From Saccharothrix australiensis (GTDB lineage Bacteria; Actinomycetota; Actinomycetes; Mycobacteriales; Pseudonocardiaceae), in contig NZ_RBXO01000001.1 of the NCBI RefSeq assembly GCF_003634935.1, forward strand, positions 3,001,501-3,065,500: a DNA stretch of 64,000 nt, in the 5' to 3' direction. Each line of letters opens with the position of its first letter. Position 1 is the stretch's first letter. The notes under the pieces were generated by a model. It saw nothing but the letters and a program-made list of their open reading frames with translations, was not told the DNA's origin and ran no database searches. Position numbers and translations under genes: made by a program. Of the stretch, positions 50,247 to 58,734 are shown one piece after another.

Positions 50247-50860
50247 GCCTCAACGTGCTGACGGAGAAGTCCCTGTCGTTGTTCAGCGCGGTGGGCGGTT
50301 GGCGCACGGTGGCCGAGGGCGTCGCGTCCAGGGTGCTGTTCCTCGTCGCGTACCTGCTGACCGGGCAGGTGTCGACCTCCGCGCTGGTCGCGGTCGGCGG
50401 CGTGGTGGCGTTCGCCGCGGTGCGGATGTGCACCGACCGCAAGTTCTGGCAGCCGGCGGCCGGGTTGGCCGTGGTCGGTGCCTCGGCGCTGGTGGCCGGG
50501 AACACCGGGCAGGCGGTCGACTTCTACCTCTCCACCGTGCTCACGCAGGCGGGCGCGGGCGTGCTGTTCGGGGTGTCGATGGTGGTGGGGTGGCCGGTGA
50601 TCGGGTTGGTGGTGGGCACGGTGCGCGGTGAACGCCTCGCCTGGCGGCGCGATCGCCGGCAGCGGCGGCGTTACCAGCTGTGCACGGCGGTGTTCCTGGC
50701 GAAGTTCGCCATCGCCACGGCAGTGTTGGTGCCCCTGCACGCGTCCGGCATCCTGGTCCCGCTCGGCATCGCCGCCACCCTGCTGGGAGGCGCACCCGCC
50801 GCGGGGGCCTGCGTCTACCTGTGCCGGCGCTTGCTGCGCGCGGCCCCACAGCCCGGCTAG
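50243..50860 (+). CDS. DUF3159-like integral membrane protein
   Basis: A 205-residue membrane protein. About five hydrophobic segments occur at roughly 22-42, 45-65, 72-92, 97-120, 140-165 and 170-190. The composition and the 'TGQVSTSALVAVGGVVAFAAVRM' region are reminiscent of DUF3159 proteins of actinobacteria. GTG 50243 overlaps the monooxygenase stop and has GGAGG seven bases upstream, so it is translated with it and under the same TetR control. It could export the hydroxylated product or a toxic substrate; this is inferred only from context. Confidence 0.65.
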   Translation: MSLNVLTEKSLSLFSAVGGWRTVAEGVASRVLFLVAYLLTGQVSTSALVAVGGVVAFAAVRMCTDRKFWQPAAGLAVVGASALVAGNTGQAVDFYLSTVLTQAGAGVLFGVSMVVGWPVIGLVVGTVRGERLAWRRDRRQRRRYQLCTAVFLAKFAIATAVLVPLHASGILVPLGIAATLLGGAPAAGACVYLCRRLLRAAPQPG

Positions 50861-51039
50861 CGATCCACCGCGCCGACCCACCGCTCGACCGCGTTCGCCG
50901 TGTCGACCTCCCGGCGGGGCAGGTCGGTTACAAGGGGTGGATGGGTGGTGAACGGGGAAGGGCAGCGGGGTGGTGGCCGGTGAGGGTGGTTGTGCGGAGT
51001 CGGTGCGGCGGGGTGGTTCCGGTATGCGGTGGCGTTGAC

Positions 51040-51180
51040 GGGTGGGGATCGGCCCCAGTGTCGGCCACCTGCGCGGGGGTGAGCACCTGGAGACCGTGCT
51101 GGGGTGGTGTGCCGACCCCGGCATCCGGTACGTGACCGTGTTCCTCGCGTCGAGCGACAACCTGCGCGAGCGCGGCTCGG
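51040..51180 (+). pseudogene. Fragment of an isoprenyl (undecaprenyl) diphosphate synthase
   Basis: About 45 codons read VGIGPSVGHLRGGEHLETVL and then GWCADPGIRYVTVFLASSDN-L. This is the region right after the catalytic DGN motif of cis-prenyltransferases ('G-H-x-x-G-A-x-x-L-x-x-v-l-x-W-c-x-x-x-G-I-x-x-v-T-v-y-x-x-S-x-d-N'). Upstream and downstream parts of the gene are missing. The remaining 50861-51223 gap shows nothing else; its GC-rich G-runs at 50930-51010 are not coding-like. Confidence 0.55.
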
Positions 51181-51223
51181 CCGCCGGCGGCCGTCGTGGT
51201 CCGAGCTGTGGCACGATCACCGC

Positions 51224-51832
51224 ATGACCGCGCAGGTGTCCGCGTCGTGGGACCGCATCGAGGAGTGGTGCCGGGACAACGGGATCCAGCACGTCCTGCG
51301 GCCACCCGCCGCGCCCGCCGGGATCGCGGCGGCCGAGGCGGAGGTCGGGCACCGCTTCCCCGCGGACCTGGTGGAGTCGTTGCGCTGCCACGACGGCACG
51401 TCCACCCGGCCGATGAACTTCCTGGTGCCGACGCGGTGGACCCTGCTGCCGCTGGCGCGGGTGGTCGAGGACTGGCGGCGGAGGACCGCGCAGCTCGCCG
51501 AGCGCCAGGCGGCGGAGGTCGACGACATGGGCGACGAGGACGACGAGGACTGGTCCGATGTCGAGGAGGGCGAGGAGGACGCGTTTTGGGGCTGGCACCC
51601 GGCCTGGCTGCCGATCGCCCTCGACGACACCGGGTGCAGCCTCGTCGTGGAGCTGAGGGAGGGTGACCGGCTCGGCGCGGTCGGGCAGCTCGACCCGCAG
51701 TCGAATCCGCGGTTCGACGGCGTGAACACGTACCCGTCGGTCGCGGCGCTGTTGGCGTACACGGCGGATGCGCTGCACGGGAGCGGCACTGCGACCGCGA
51801 CCGCCGAGAACGACGGAGTCCACTGGAGGTGA
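51224..51832 (+). CDS. SMI1/KNR4 (SUKH)-family protein
   Basis: A 202-residue protein with the SUKH fold pattern: WDRIEEWCRDNG at the N-terminus, AAEAEVGHRFPADLVESLRC followed by HDGTS, an acidic low-complexity stretch of Asp/Glu at ~100-120, WLPIALDDTGCSLVVEL, and a C-terminal helix SVAALLAYTADAL. SUKH proteins are often immunity proteins against polymorphic toxins in bacteria, but many are of unknown role. No toxin gene is adjacent. The ATG at 51224 begins the first helix. Confidence 0.72.
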   Translation: MTAQVSASWDRIEEWCRDNGIQHVLRPPAAPAGIAAAEAEVGHRFPADLVESLRCHDGTSTRPMNFLVPTRWTLLPLARVVEDWRRRTAQLAERQAAEVDDMGDEDDEDWSDVEEGEEDAFWGWHPAWLPIALDDTGCSLVVELREGDRLGAVGQLDPQSNPRFDGVNTYPSVAALLAYTADALHGSGTATATAENDGVHWR

Positions 51833-51938
51833 ACCGGCGCTCCCGGCGCGGTGGGGCTCGTTCGCCCGCGAGCGAATCGGACGGTTCGGCGAAAGCCCGA
51901 CGGGGTACTCCCACCGCAGACGACTCGGGGAGGCTTCG

Positions 51939-52475
51939 GTGGCTCAGCGGGTTTCACGGGGGAAGGTCGTTCTGTTCGGGCTGCTCGCCGGTGGGCTGTT
52001 CGGCGTCACCCACGGTTTGCAGCGTGACAGCCTGTGGGCCGGCGTGGTGTTCGGAGCGTTGTTCGGTGCGGTGATGGCCGTGTCGATGCGGCGGGTGTGG
52101 GGTTCGACCGCGTTGCGCGGCTTGAACTTCGGCGAGCGCCGTGCCGTCTCCCGCGCGATGAGGCAGGGCGTGCCGGTCGAGGACCCGAGGCTCGCCCGAC
52201 CGCTGGTCGACCAGGCCGATGCGGTGCTGGCCACGCCGTTCCCGCTGAAGACTCTGCGGGTGATGTTCGCGTTGCCGGGGCTGCTCGGCCTGGTGGTCGG
52301 AGTCCTGGGGTTCCTGGACGAGGGTCCGGCGGGACTGGTGGCCGGGGTGCCGCTCCTGGTGATCGCGCTGGTGCTGCTGTTCGTCGTCATCCCCTTCGGC
52401 CTGCGGCAGCGCGAGCGGGTCCGTCGGTCGCGGGACGTCACGCGGGAGCGGTATCAACTGTCCGAAGTGGAGTGA
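51939..52475 (+). CDS. Small integral membrane protein of unknown function
   Basis: A 178-residue protein with two hydrophobic hairpins. KVVLFGLLAGGLFGVTHGLQ with WAGVVFGALFGAVMAVSM forms one, and LRVMFALPGLLGLVVGVLGF with LVAGVPLLVIALVLLFVVIP forms the other. Between them is a soluble, Arg-rich loop (ERRAVSRAMRQGVPVEDPRL). The C-terminus is basic. The family is not recognised. GTG 51939 has GGGGAGG seven bases upstream. Confidence 0.65.
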   Translation: MAQRVSRGKVVLFGLLAGGLFGVTHGLQRDSLWAGVVFGALFGAVMAVSMRRVWGSTALRGLNFGERRAVSRAMRQGVPVEDPRLARPLVDQADAVLATPFPLKTLRVMFALPGLLGLVVGVLGFLDEGPAGLVAGVPLLVIALVLLFVVIPFGLRQRERVRRSRDVTRERYQLSEVE

Positions 52476-52532
52476 TCGGGGACTGGGGCGGTCGCGCACG
52501 CCCATCCGGGCACGGCCGCACCGGCCTCCTGC

Positions 52533-52563
52533 CGCCCCGACCACCCGTCGCCCCGACCACCCG
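52533..52563. repeat. Two tandem copies of a 16-base unit
   Basis: CGCCCCGACCACCCG occurs at 52533-52547 and again at 52549-52563, separated by one T, in the gap before the permease gene. Its role is unknown. Confidence 0.6.
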
Positions 52564-52705
52564 CAGCCCGGCCCGCGCCGTCGCCGCCCGGCCGGCCCGG
52601 TGATCGAGGCGGCGACCTCGGCCGACCGATCCGGGTCGCGCAGGACCAAGATGTGTGCGCCCAGTGGCAAAGCCGGTCCGCCCGGCGGTTGAATACTCGC
52701 GAGCC

Positions 52706-54184
52706 ATGAGCCGAAGCGAGTCGCGGGATCACACGGCGTTGGCCCGGAACGTGCTCGGAGTGCCCGGCATCGTCTTCCTCGTGCTGGCCGCCGTCGCGCC
52801 GCTGACCGGGATGGTGGTGATCGCGGCCATCGGCATCGCGGTCGGCAACGGCGGCGGCATGGTCGTGGCGTTCGTCCTGGCGACGGTCGTGCTGCTGCTG
52901 TTCGCGGTGGGCTACGCGCAGATGTCCAAGGTGCTCACCAGCGCCGGCGGCTTCTACGCGTTCGTGGTGCGGGGGCTGGGCAGGGTCGTCGGCCTCGTCG
53001 CGGGGTTCATCGCCATGCTCGGCTACAACTGCTTCGTCGCCGGCGCGATCGGCACCAGCGGGTTCTTCACCTCCACCGGGATCGCGGAGGTGTTCGGGCT
53101 GGACCTCGACTGGGCCGTGTGGAGCGCGCTGTCGGTGGTGCTGGTGTTCCTGCTCGGCCGCCGGGGCATCGGCGTCAGCGCCAGGGTGCTCGCGGTCTGC
53201 CTGGTGCTGGAGGTGTCCATCCTGCTGCTGCTGGACGTCAGCGTGCTGGTCCGGCACGGGTTCTCGCTGTCGGTGTTCGACCCGTCGGTGGTGCTGCACG
53301 GCGCGAGCGGGTTGGCCCTGCTGTTCGCCGCGAACGCGTTCATCGGCTTCGAGGCGACGGCGCTGTTCGGCGAGGAGGCGAAGCGGCCCCACCGGACGAT
53401 CCCGCGGGCGACCTACATCGCGATCGGGTTCATCGGCGTCTTCGCCGCGTTCACCACCTGGGCCGTGGTCAGCGCGGTCGGCGTCGCGCAGGCCCAGGAC
53501 GTCGCCCGCGCGCACCTGTCGACCGGCGACCTGGTCTTCTCCGTGGCGCGGGAGCACCTGGGTGACGCGCTGACCAAGCTGATGACGCTGCTGCTGGTGG
53601 TCAGCCTGTTCGCCGCGCTGCTGGCGCTGCACAACTCGGCCACCCGCTACCTGTACGCGTTGGGCCGGGTGGGCGTGCTGCCGCGACGGCTGGGGCGCAC
53701 CCGCGCGGGCACGGGCGCGCCGCAGAACGCGGCGATCGCGCAGCTGGCGTTCGCCTCGGTGGTCGCGCTGGTCTTCCGGCTGGCGGGCCTGGACCCGGTC
53801 GCCTCGCTGACCGCGAGCATGACCGGCCTCGGCACGCTCGGCATCCTGCTCCTCCAGTTCCTCGCGGCGGCGGCGATCGTGGTCCACTTCCGCCGGGTCG
53901 GCGACCGGCGGTTCACCCGGACGGCGCTCGCGCCCGGACTGGGCGCGCTCGGCCTGGCCGTGATCGTGGCGCTGGCGGTCGCGAACTTCCCCACGCTGGC
54001 CGGTTCCGACAACCCGGTCATCGCCCGCCTGCCCTGGCTGCTGCCGGTGGTCGCGGTGGCGGGCCTGGCGACGGCGCTGTGGCTGCGCAGGCACCGCCCG
54101 TCGGTCTACCGGGCGTTGAGCACGGACCTGGAACGCGACCCGGCCCCGGCCGACCACCGGGTCGGCCCGGACAGCGGCGCCTGA
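52706..54184 (+). CDS. APC-family amino acid permease
   Basis: A 492-residue transporter with about twelve hydrophobic segments. The first, GVPGIVFLVLAAVAPLTGMV, is followed by SAGGFYAFVVRGLGR, the family's conserved unwound TM1-loop/TM3 sequence. GFEATALFGEEAKRP-HRTIPRA is the characteristic TM6 and loop. It imports an amino acid or polyamine by proton symport. The ATG at 52706 was chosen over 52655 because the first 17 residues of the longer form are not conserved-looking. The gene is single and ends at a hairpin shared with the convergent stress-protein gene. Confidence 0.9.
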   Translation: MSRSESRDHTALARNVLGVPGIVFLVLAAVAPLTGMVVIAAIGIAVGNGGGMVVAFVLATVVLLLFAVGYAQMSKVLTSAGGFYAFVVRGLGRVVGLVAGFIAMLGYNCFVAGAIGTSGFFTSTGIAEVFGLDLDWAVWSALSVVLVFLLGRRGIGVSARVLAVCLVLEVSILLLLDVSVLVRHGFSLSVFDPSVVLHGASGLALLFAANAFIGFEATALFGEEAKRPHRTIPRATYIAIGFIGVFAAFTTWAVVSAVGVAQAQDVARAHLSTGDLVFSVAREHLGDALTKLMTLLLVVSLFAALLALHNSATRYLYALGRVGVLPRRLGRTRAGTGAPQNAAIAQLAFASVVALVFRLAGLDPVASLTASMTGLGTLGILLLQFLAAAAIVVHFRRVGDRRFTRTALAPGLGALGLAVIVALAVANFPTLAGSDNPVIARLPWLLPVVAVAGLATALWLRRHRPSVYRALSTDLERDPAPADHRVGPDSGA

Positions 54185-54185
54185 C

Positions 54186-54225
54186 CCGGCCGGGCGCCGC
54201 TGTCCGGCCGCCGCTGCCCGGCCGG
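54186..54225. terminator. Bidirectional hairpin between convergent genes
   Basis: CCGGCCGGGC (54186-54195) pairs perfectly with GCCCGGCCGG (54216-54225) around a 20-base loop, two bases after the permease stop and eight bases before the end of the stress-protein gene. Confidence 0.6.
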
Positions 54226-54232
54226 ACCGGTG

Positions 54233-54649
54233 TCAGGCCGCGTGCCCTCCGTGCGCAGGCACGACGACGACCGGGCACGTCGCGTGCTCCAGGCAGTGCC
54301 GGATCACCGAACCGAGGACCGTGACGCCGCCCCGGCTGTACCCGTGGCGGCCGAGCACCAGGCTGTCGGCTTCCTCGGCCAGTTCCACCAGGGCGGGACC
54401 GGGTTCGCCGTCGAGCACCGACTCCTCCACCTGCACGCCGCCCTCGGACCCCATGCGCGTGACGGTGTCGTGCATCATGCGCAGGCGGGCGGTGTGGAAC
54501 AGGTCCACGTCCCCGGTGGGCGTTCGGAGTCCGCACACCGACACCGCGACCACGACCCCACCTTCCCGCATGTGTCGCACGGCCCACCGCAGGGCTGCGG
54601 CACTGGCCGCCGTGTTGTCCATGCCGACGACGATCCGACTGGCCTCCAT
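54233..54649 (-). CDS. Universal stress protein (UspA family)
   Basis: A 138-residue single-domain Usp. ASRIVVGMDNTAASAAALRW is the first strand and loop with the ATP-contacting Asp, and LVLGRHGYSRGGVTVLGSVI followed by CPVVVVPAHG is the G-x2-G-x9-G-S/T nucleotide-binding motif. This ATP-binding type is common in stress and dormancy responses of actinobacteria. ATG 54649 is preceded by GAGGAGG five bases upstream, and the longer frame to 54781 has no such support. Confidence 0.9.
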   Translation of the reverse strand: MEASRIVVGMDNTAASAAALRWAVRHMREGGVVVAVSVCGLRTPTGDVDLFHTARLRMMHDTVTRMGSEGGVQVEESVLDGEPGPALVELAEEADSLVLGRHGYSRGGVTVLGSVIRHCLEHATCPVVVVPAHGGHAA

Positions 54650-55185
54650 CACGCCTCCTCGCATAGGGCGCCCCGCAACGGGCTCGCCCGGAATCCGGCC
54701 GTGTCCGCCCCGCGTCGATCCGGACGAGCGCCGCGAGGTGAATGGAAATGCGAGCGCTCGACTCGGCACATCGCCGGACACGCACCTGAAATGGTCGAAC
54801 CGCCGCGTATTCCTGTCGAGTCGCCGCAGTGATCTTTATGCTCTTTTTATAACCTTCGCCGATTGAATCAAAGGATGATTTACCAATCCTTCGCGCTGAT
54901 TTGACCCGGTGGCGCGTGGCGCTCCCGGACCCACCGGCGCCGGTGGGTCCGGGAGCGCCCGGTTCCGCGCGTGGTGGCGGCACGGCGGCGGAACACCACG
55001 ACCGACGACGCCCGCACCACGCCGCCGTCCGCCGAACGGCCCGGTCGCGGACCGGCGGCCGGCGCATTGGTGCCAACAGGGGTACCGGACGCTTTCCCGG
55101 CCACTACGGTCGGGAGTTGAGCGGTACCACACTCCAGAAGTTCGTCCGCTGCCGGGCTTCCTCGTTCCGCAGGAGGTCGGAAAAT
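54650..55185. other. Divergent intergenic region with AT-rich island and giant palindrome
   Basis: A 536-base gap between the stress-protein and trypsin genes. It includes an AT-rich stretch (54825-54905, unusual here) that could hold promoters, and a 42-bp perfect palindrome. A protein gene is not recognisable on either strand. Confidence 0.5.
54918..54959. repeat. 42-bp perfect palindrome
   Basis: Bases 54918-54938 are the exact reverse complement of 54939-54959 with no loop, so the whole 42 bases read the same on both strands. It follows an AT-rich island and lies 227 bases before the trypsin start. In RNA it would form a very stable hairpin; in DNA it could extrude as a cruciform or bind a dimeric protein. 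Confidence 0.9.
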
Positions 55186-55962
55186 ATGATGTGGATTCGA
55201 CGCATCTCCTTGATCGCTGCCGCCGTCATCGCCGGATCGCTCATCGCCGGGCCCGCGTCGGCGACTGGTCCGCAGGAAGGGTCCCAAGTCGAACCCCTCA
55301 TCATCGGTGGCAGGGTCGTCACCACCCCCTACTCGTTCTTCGCGTCGCTGCAACGCGGTGGCCGGCACTTCTGCGGGGCGTCGCTCATCGCCCCCCAGTG
55401 GCTGGTCACCGCCAAGCACTGCGTCCAGGGGCCGACCGGTGGCGGTTTCTCCGCCCGGATCGGCTCGCTCAACACCGGTTCCGGCGGCGAACTCGTCACC
55501 GCGTCCGGCGCGATCCTCGGTGAGAACGACATCGCCGTGGTGAAGCTGTCGAGGCCCGCGTCCTCCCAGCCCGTCAGGATCGCGGCGAGCACCCCGGCCG
55601 TCGGCACCGTCAACAAGCTGATCGGCCACGGTCAGACGTGCGGCACCCCCGGTTGCGGCGGCGCCTCGCCGCAGCTCCGCGAGGTGGACACGACCACCGT
55701 CGCGGACTCCAGGTGCACCGCCTCCTTCAAGCGGGGCAAGGAGATCTGCTTCCAGGGCGCGCGGGGTACCAGCGCCTGCTACGGCGACTCGGGTGGGCCG
55801 TCCATCCTGAACGGCGAGCTGACCGGGGCTACCAGCCGGTCGGGCAACAACAGCCGCAACTGCCTCGACGGCCCCGGCATCTACAACAGCGTGCCCGGCT
55901 ACCGGGGTTGGATCGACCAGGTCACCGGTGGTGCGGTGACCGCGTGGGAAGCGACCTCGTAG
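55186..55962 (+). CDS. Secreted trypsin-like serine protease
   Basis: A 258-residue S1 protease precursor. A Sec signal peptide spans residues 1-26 (ISLIAAAVIAGSLIAGPASA), with a short propeptide to the activation site and mature start IIGG at 39-42. The catalytic triad is H78 (TAKHC), D115 (ENDIAVV) and S202 (GDSGGP). Six or more cysteines are placed for disulfides. The residue six before the active Ser is Ser/Ala-like (TSACYGDSGG) rather than Asp, so classic Lys/Arg specificity is doubtful. AGGAGG at 55171-55176 precedes ATG 55186. It acts outside the cell. Confidence 0.92.
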   Translation: MMWIRRISLIAAAVIAGSLIAGPASATGPQEGSQVEPLIIGGRVVTTPYSFFASLQRGGRHFCGASLIAPQWLVTAKHCVQGPTGGGFSARIGSLNTGSGGELVTASGAILGENDIAVVKLSRPASSQPVRIAASTPAVGTVNKLIGHGQTCGTPGCGGASPQLREVDTTTVADSRCTASFKRGKEICFQGARGTSACYGDSGGPSILNGELTGATSRSGNNSRNCLDGPGIYNSVPGYRGWIDQVTGGAVTAWEATS

Positions 55963-56101
55963 ACGCGTGACGCCGGGACCGCGTGGTCGGCGATCCGCCG
56001 GCGGATCCCGACATCCCGGTGCGCGACTGTGCGTGAACGGGTGTGGTGGGAGCCGGCGTTCCCACCACACCCGGCGTTCCTCCTTCGCCGACGCCCAGGC
56101 G

Positions 56102-56308
56102 ATGGCCTGTCGAGTCCACCACGTCGCGCAGGTCGAGAACGAGGCCAAGACGTCCACCGTCACCGAACCGGGCGCCGCGGACGTGTCGTCGGCGCAGGGC
56201 GTCGGCGTCGTGGTCTGCGCCCGCTCGACCACGCTCGGCCGGGCCCTCTTCGACGGCCTCGCACACTGGGAGTGGCACACCCACCCTTCCGTTCCCGAAC
56301 GGAACTAA
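56102..56308 (+). CDS. Doubtful small hypothetical protein
   Basis: A 68-codon forward frame with mostly G/C third positions and natural composition (VHHVAQVENEAKTSTVTEP, then ADVSSAQGVGVVVCARSTTL). It has no convincing ribosome binding site, no recognised domain, and its 3' end overlaps the palindrome that probably regulates the next gene. It may be a relic of a longer gene, since the frame is open further upstream to 55967. Confidence 0.25.
   Translation: MACRVHHVAQVENEAKTSTVTEPGAADVSSAQGVGVVVCARSTTLGRALFDGLAHWEWHTHPSVPERN
56287..56304. promoter_or_regulatory. 18-bp palindromic operator before the XRE regulator
   Basis: TTCCGTTC-CC-GAACGGAA has perfect eight-base arms and lies 15 bases before the GTG of the regulator. 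This is the expected place for autoregulation, or for control of the downstream dehydrogenase genes. Confidence 0.55.
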
Positions 56309-56318
56309 CCTCGAAAAC

Positions 56319-57128
56319 GTGGACGGCAACGCGATCGGTGAGTTCCTCAAGGCCAGGCGCGCGCGGGTGCGGCCGGAGGACGTCGACCTGGCGCCCGGCA
56401 CCCGCAGGCGGGTGTCCGGCCTGCGTCGGACCGAGGTCGCGCTGCTGGCCGGCGTGAGCGACGACTACTACGTGCGGCTGGAGCAGGGCCGCGAGCGGAA
56501 CCCGTCCCCGCAGGTCGTCGACGCGCTCGCGCGGGCGCTGGACCTCGACGAGGACGCCAGGGCCTACCTGCACGACCTGGCCAGGCCCCGCCCGCGGCCA
56601 CGTGTGCGTGCGCGGAAGGAACAGGTCAGCCCGGCGCTGGCGGCCATGATGGCCGCCTGGACCAGCACTCCCGCGGTCGTGCTCGGGCGGTGCATGAACG
56701 TGCTGGCCCACAACCAGCTCGGCGAGGCCCTGTTCGCCGGCCACACCTACAGCGACGACCTGGTGCGGCTGGTGTTCCTCGACCCGGACGCCCGCGACTT
56801 CTACCCGGACTGGGAACGCGTGGCCATCAACACCGTCGGCGGCCTGCGCTCGCACGCCGACCCCGACGACCAGCGGCTCATCCGGACCGTCGGGGAACTG
56901 TCGCTCAAGAGCGAGGACTTCCGCAGGCTCTGGGCCCGGCACGACATCCGCCAGAAGGGCCGCGAGACCAAGCGTTTCCGGCACCCGCTCGTCGGGGAAC
57001 TGACCCTCACCTACGAGTCGCTCACCGTGAACAGCGCACCAGGCCAGCAACTGGTCGTCTACCAGGCCGAACCCGGCAGCCCGTCCGCCGAGGCGCTGTC
57101 GCTGCTGGGCAGCCTGACCGCGCGCTGA
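56319..57128 (+). CDS. XRE-family regulator with MmyB-like ligand-binding domain
   Basis: A 269-residue protein. Residues 5-75 form an XRE helix-turn-helix (GEFLKARRARVRPEDVDL ... RRVSGLRRTEVALLAGVSDDYYVRLEQG, shown here in parts). Residues 95-265 are the MmyB-like PAS-type domain (WTSTPAVVLGRCMNVLAHNQ, FLDPDARDFYPDWER, then FRRLWARHDIRQKG). This architecture is very common in actinobacteria, usually next to short-chain dehydrogenases as here. The ligand may be a fatty acid or other hydrophobic molecule. The GTG at 56319 has no strong Shine-Dalgarno, so a leaderless mRNA is possible. Confidence 0.88.
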   Translation: MDGNAIGEFLKARRARVRPEDVDLAPGTRRRVSGLRRTEVALLAGVSDDYYVRLEQGRERNPSPQVVDALARALDLDEDARAYLHDLARPRPRPRVRARKEQVSPALAAMMAAWTSTPAVVLGRCMNVLAHNQLGEALFAGHTYSDDLVRLVFLDPDARDFYPDWERVAINTVGGLRSHADPDDQRLIRTVGELSLKSEDFRRLWARHDIRQKGRETKRFRHPLVGELTLTYESLTVNSAPGQQLVVYQAEPGSPSAEALSLLGSLTAR

Positions 57129-57182
57129 GTGCGCATTCCGAATGGACCGGGGCTCGCCCCTGCCTTCGACAAGGAGAACTTC

Positions 57183-58013
57183 ATGACCTCCGTCTGGTTC
57201 GTCACCGGTTGTTCGACCGGTCTCGGTCGCGCGATCGCGACGGCCGTACTCGACCGCGGCCGGCGTGCCGTGGTCACCGCCCGCGACCCGGAGCAGGTCG
57301 CGGACCTCGGCTCGAACGACCGGGCCCTGGTACTCCCGCTCGACGTCACCGACCACGCCCAGGTCACGGCCGCGGTCGCCGCGGCAGAGGACGCGTTCGG
57401 CCGTATCGACGTGCTGGTCAACAACGCCGGCTACGGCTACCTGGCCGCCATCGAGGAGGGCGAGGACGCCGAGGTCCGCGGTTTGTTCGACACCAACGTG
57501 CACGGGCTCGTCGACGTCACGAAGGCCGTGCTGCCCGGCATGCGGGCCCGCCGGTCCGGTCACATCGTCACCATCTCGTCGCTGGGTGGGCTGGCCGCGT
57601 TCGGCGCGACCGGCTACTACCACGCGACGAAGTTCGCGGTCGAGGGCCTGTCCGAGTCGCTCGCCGCCGAGGTCGCGCCGTTGGGGATCCGCGTGACGAT
57701 CGTCGAGCCGGGCGCGTTCCGCACCAACTGGTCGGGCCCGTCGATGCGCCAGTCCGCGACGGTCATCGACGACTACGCCGAGACCGCGGGCGCGCGTCGG
57801 ACCGCAACCCTCGCCACGTACGGACATCAGCCCGGCGATCCGGCACGTGCCGCGCAGGCCGTGCTCACCGCGGTCGAGTCGGACGAGCCGCCGCTGCGGT
57901 TGCTGCTCGGCAAGGCCGCCTACGACATCGCGACCGCCCGCCTCGACACGCTGCGCGCCACGTTCGACGAGTGGCGCTCGCTCACCCTGTCCACCGACTA
58001 CCCGGAGAACTGA
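57183..58013 (+). CDS. Short-chain dehydrogenase/reductase
   Basis: A 276-residue classical SDR. The cofactor motif TGCSTGLG is at 8-15, NNAG at 80-83, the catalytic Ser at 132-133 (ISSLGG), Y146 and K150 in YYHATK. Arg-rich positions after the second strand (TARDPEQV) suggest an NADP preference is possible. AAGGAG six bases before ATG 57183 marks the start. It sits 54 bases after the XRE regulator and one base before the next SDR, forming a regulator-SDR-SDR operon. The substrate is unknown. Confidence 0.9.
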   Translation: MTSVWFVTGCSTGLGRAIATAVLDRGRRAVVTARDPEQVADLGSNDRALVLPLDVTDHAQVTAAVAAAEDAFGRIDVLVNNAGYGYLAAIEEGEDAEVRGLFDTNVHGLVDVTKAVLPGMRARRSGHIVTISSLGGLAAFGATGYYHATKFAVEGLSESLAAEVAPLGIRVTIVEPGAFRTNWSGPSMRQSATVIDDYAETAGARRTATLATYGHQPGDPARAAQAVLTAVESDEPPLRLLLGKAAYDIATARLDTLRATFDEWRSLTLSTDYPEN

Positions 58014-58014
58014 C

Positions 58015-58734
58015 ATGAAGGTCGTGCTCATCACCGGCGCCAGCAGCGGGATCGGCCACGCGACCGCGCTGCGCCTCGCCCGCGAAGGACACCACGTGGT
58101 CGCCGGCGCGCGGCGGGAGGACCGGCTGGCGGAGCTGGCCGGCGAGATCCGTGCCGACGGCGGCAGCGTCGAGACCCGCCGGCTGGACGTGACCGACCGC
58201 GAGGACGTCGCGGAGTTCGTCGACGGCGCGGTCGAGCGGCACGGGCGTGTGGACGTGTTCGTGGGCAACGCCGGCGTGATGCCACTGTCCCGGATGGACT
58301 CACTGCTGGTCGACGAGTGGGACCGGATGATCGACGTGAACGTGCGCGGGTTGCTGCACGGGATCGCCGCGGCACTGCCGCACTTCCAGCGTGCCGGCAG
58401 CGGTCACTTCGTGACGGTGGCGTCGATCGCCGCGCACGCGGTGTCGCCGACGGCAGCCGTCTACGCCGCCACCAAGCACGCCGCCTGGGCGATCACCGAA
58501 GGGCTGCGGCAGGAGCTGGAACCGAGCATCCGCGTCACCACGGTCTCGCCCGGCGTGGTGGAGTCCGAACTCGCCGGCACCATCACGGAGGCCGGCGCCA
58601 GGGAACGGATGCGCACCTACCGCGCGAACGCCATTCCGTCGGACGCCATTGCCGAGGCCATCTCGTACGCGGTCGGCCAACCGTCCGATGTGGACGTGAA
58701 CGAGCTGGTGATCCGGCCGGTGCGTCAGCGGTAG
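58015..58734 (+). CDS. Short-chain dehydrogenase/reductase
   Basis: A 239-residue classical SDR with TGASSGIG at 7-14, GNAG at 84-87 in place of the common NNAG, S137 (ASIAA), Y150 and K154 in YAATK. GARREDR after the second strand suggests NADP use. The ATG lies two bases after the stop of the preceding SDR (TGACATG), so both are translated together. The two SDRs are only distantly alike, so they probably act on different substrates or steps. Confidence 0.9.
   Translation: MKVVLITGASSGIGHATALRLAREGHHVVAGARREDRLAELAGEIRADGGSVETRRLDVTDREDVAEFVDGAVERHGRVDVFVGNAGVMPLSRMDSLLVDEWDRMIDVNVRGLLHGIAAALPHFQRAGSGHFVTVASIAAHAVSPTAAVYAATKHAAWAITEGLRQELEPSIRVTTVSPGVVESELAGTITEAGARERMRTYRANAIPSDAIAEAISYAVGQPSDVDVNELVIRPVRQR

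Larger units (their letters stand above)
55963..56318. other. Intergenic region with a doubtful small ORF
   Basis: A 356-base gap between the protease and the XRE regulator. It holds the possible 68-codon ORF listed next and an 18-bp palindrome close to the regulator start. No other feature is seen. Confidence 0.5.

Noticed and set aside
52476-52705. A minus-strand protein-like snippet before the permease (LGAHILVLRDPDRSAEV)
   Set aside because: Too short and overlapping the permease start; no domain could be assigned.
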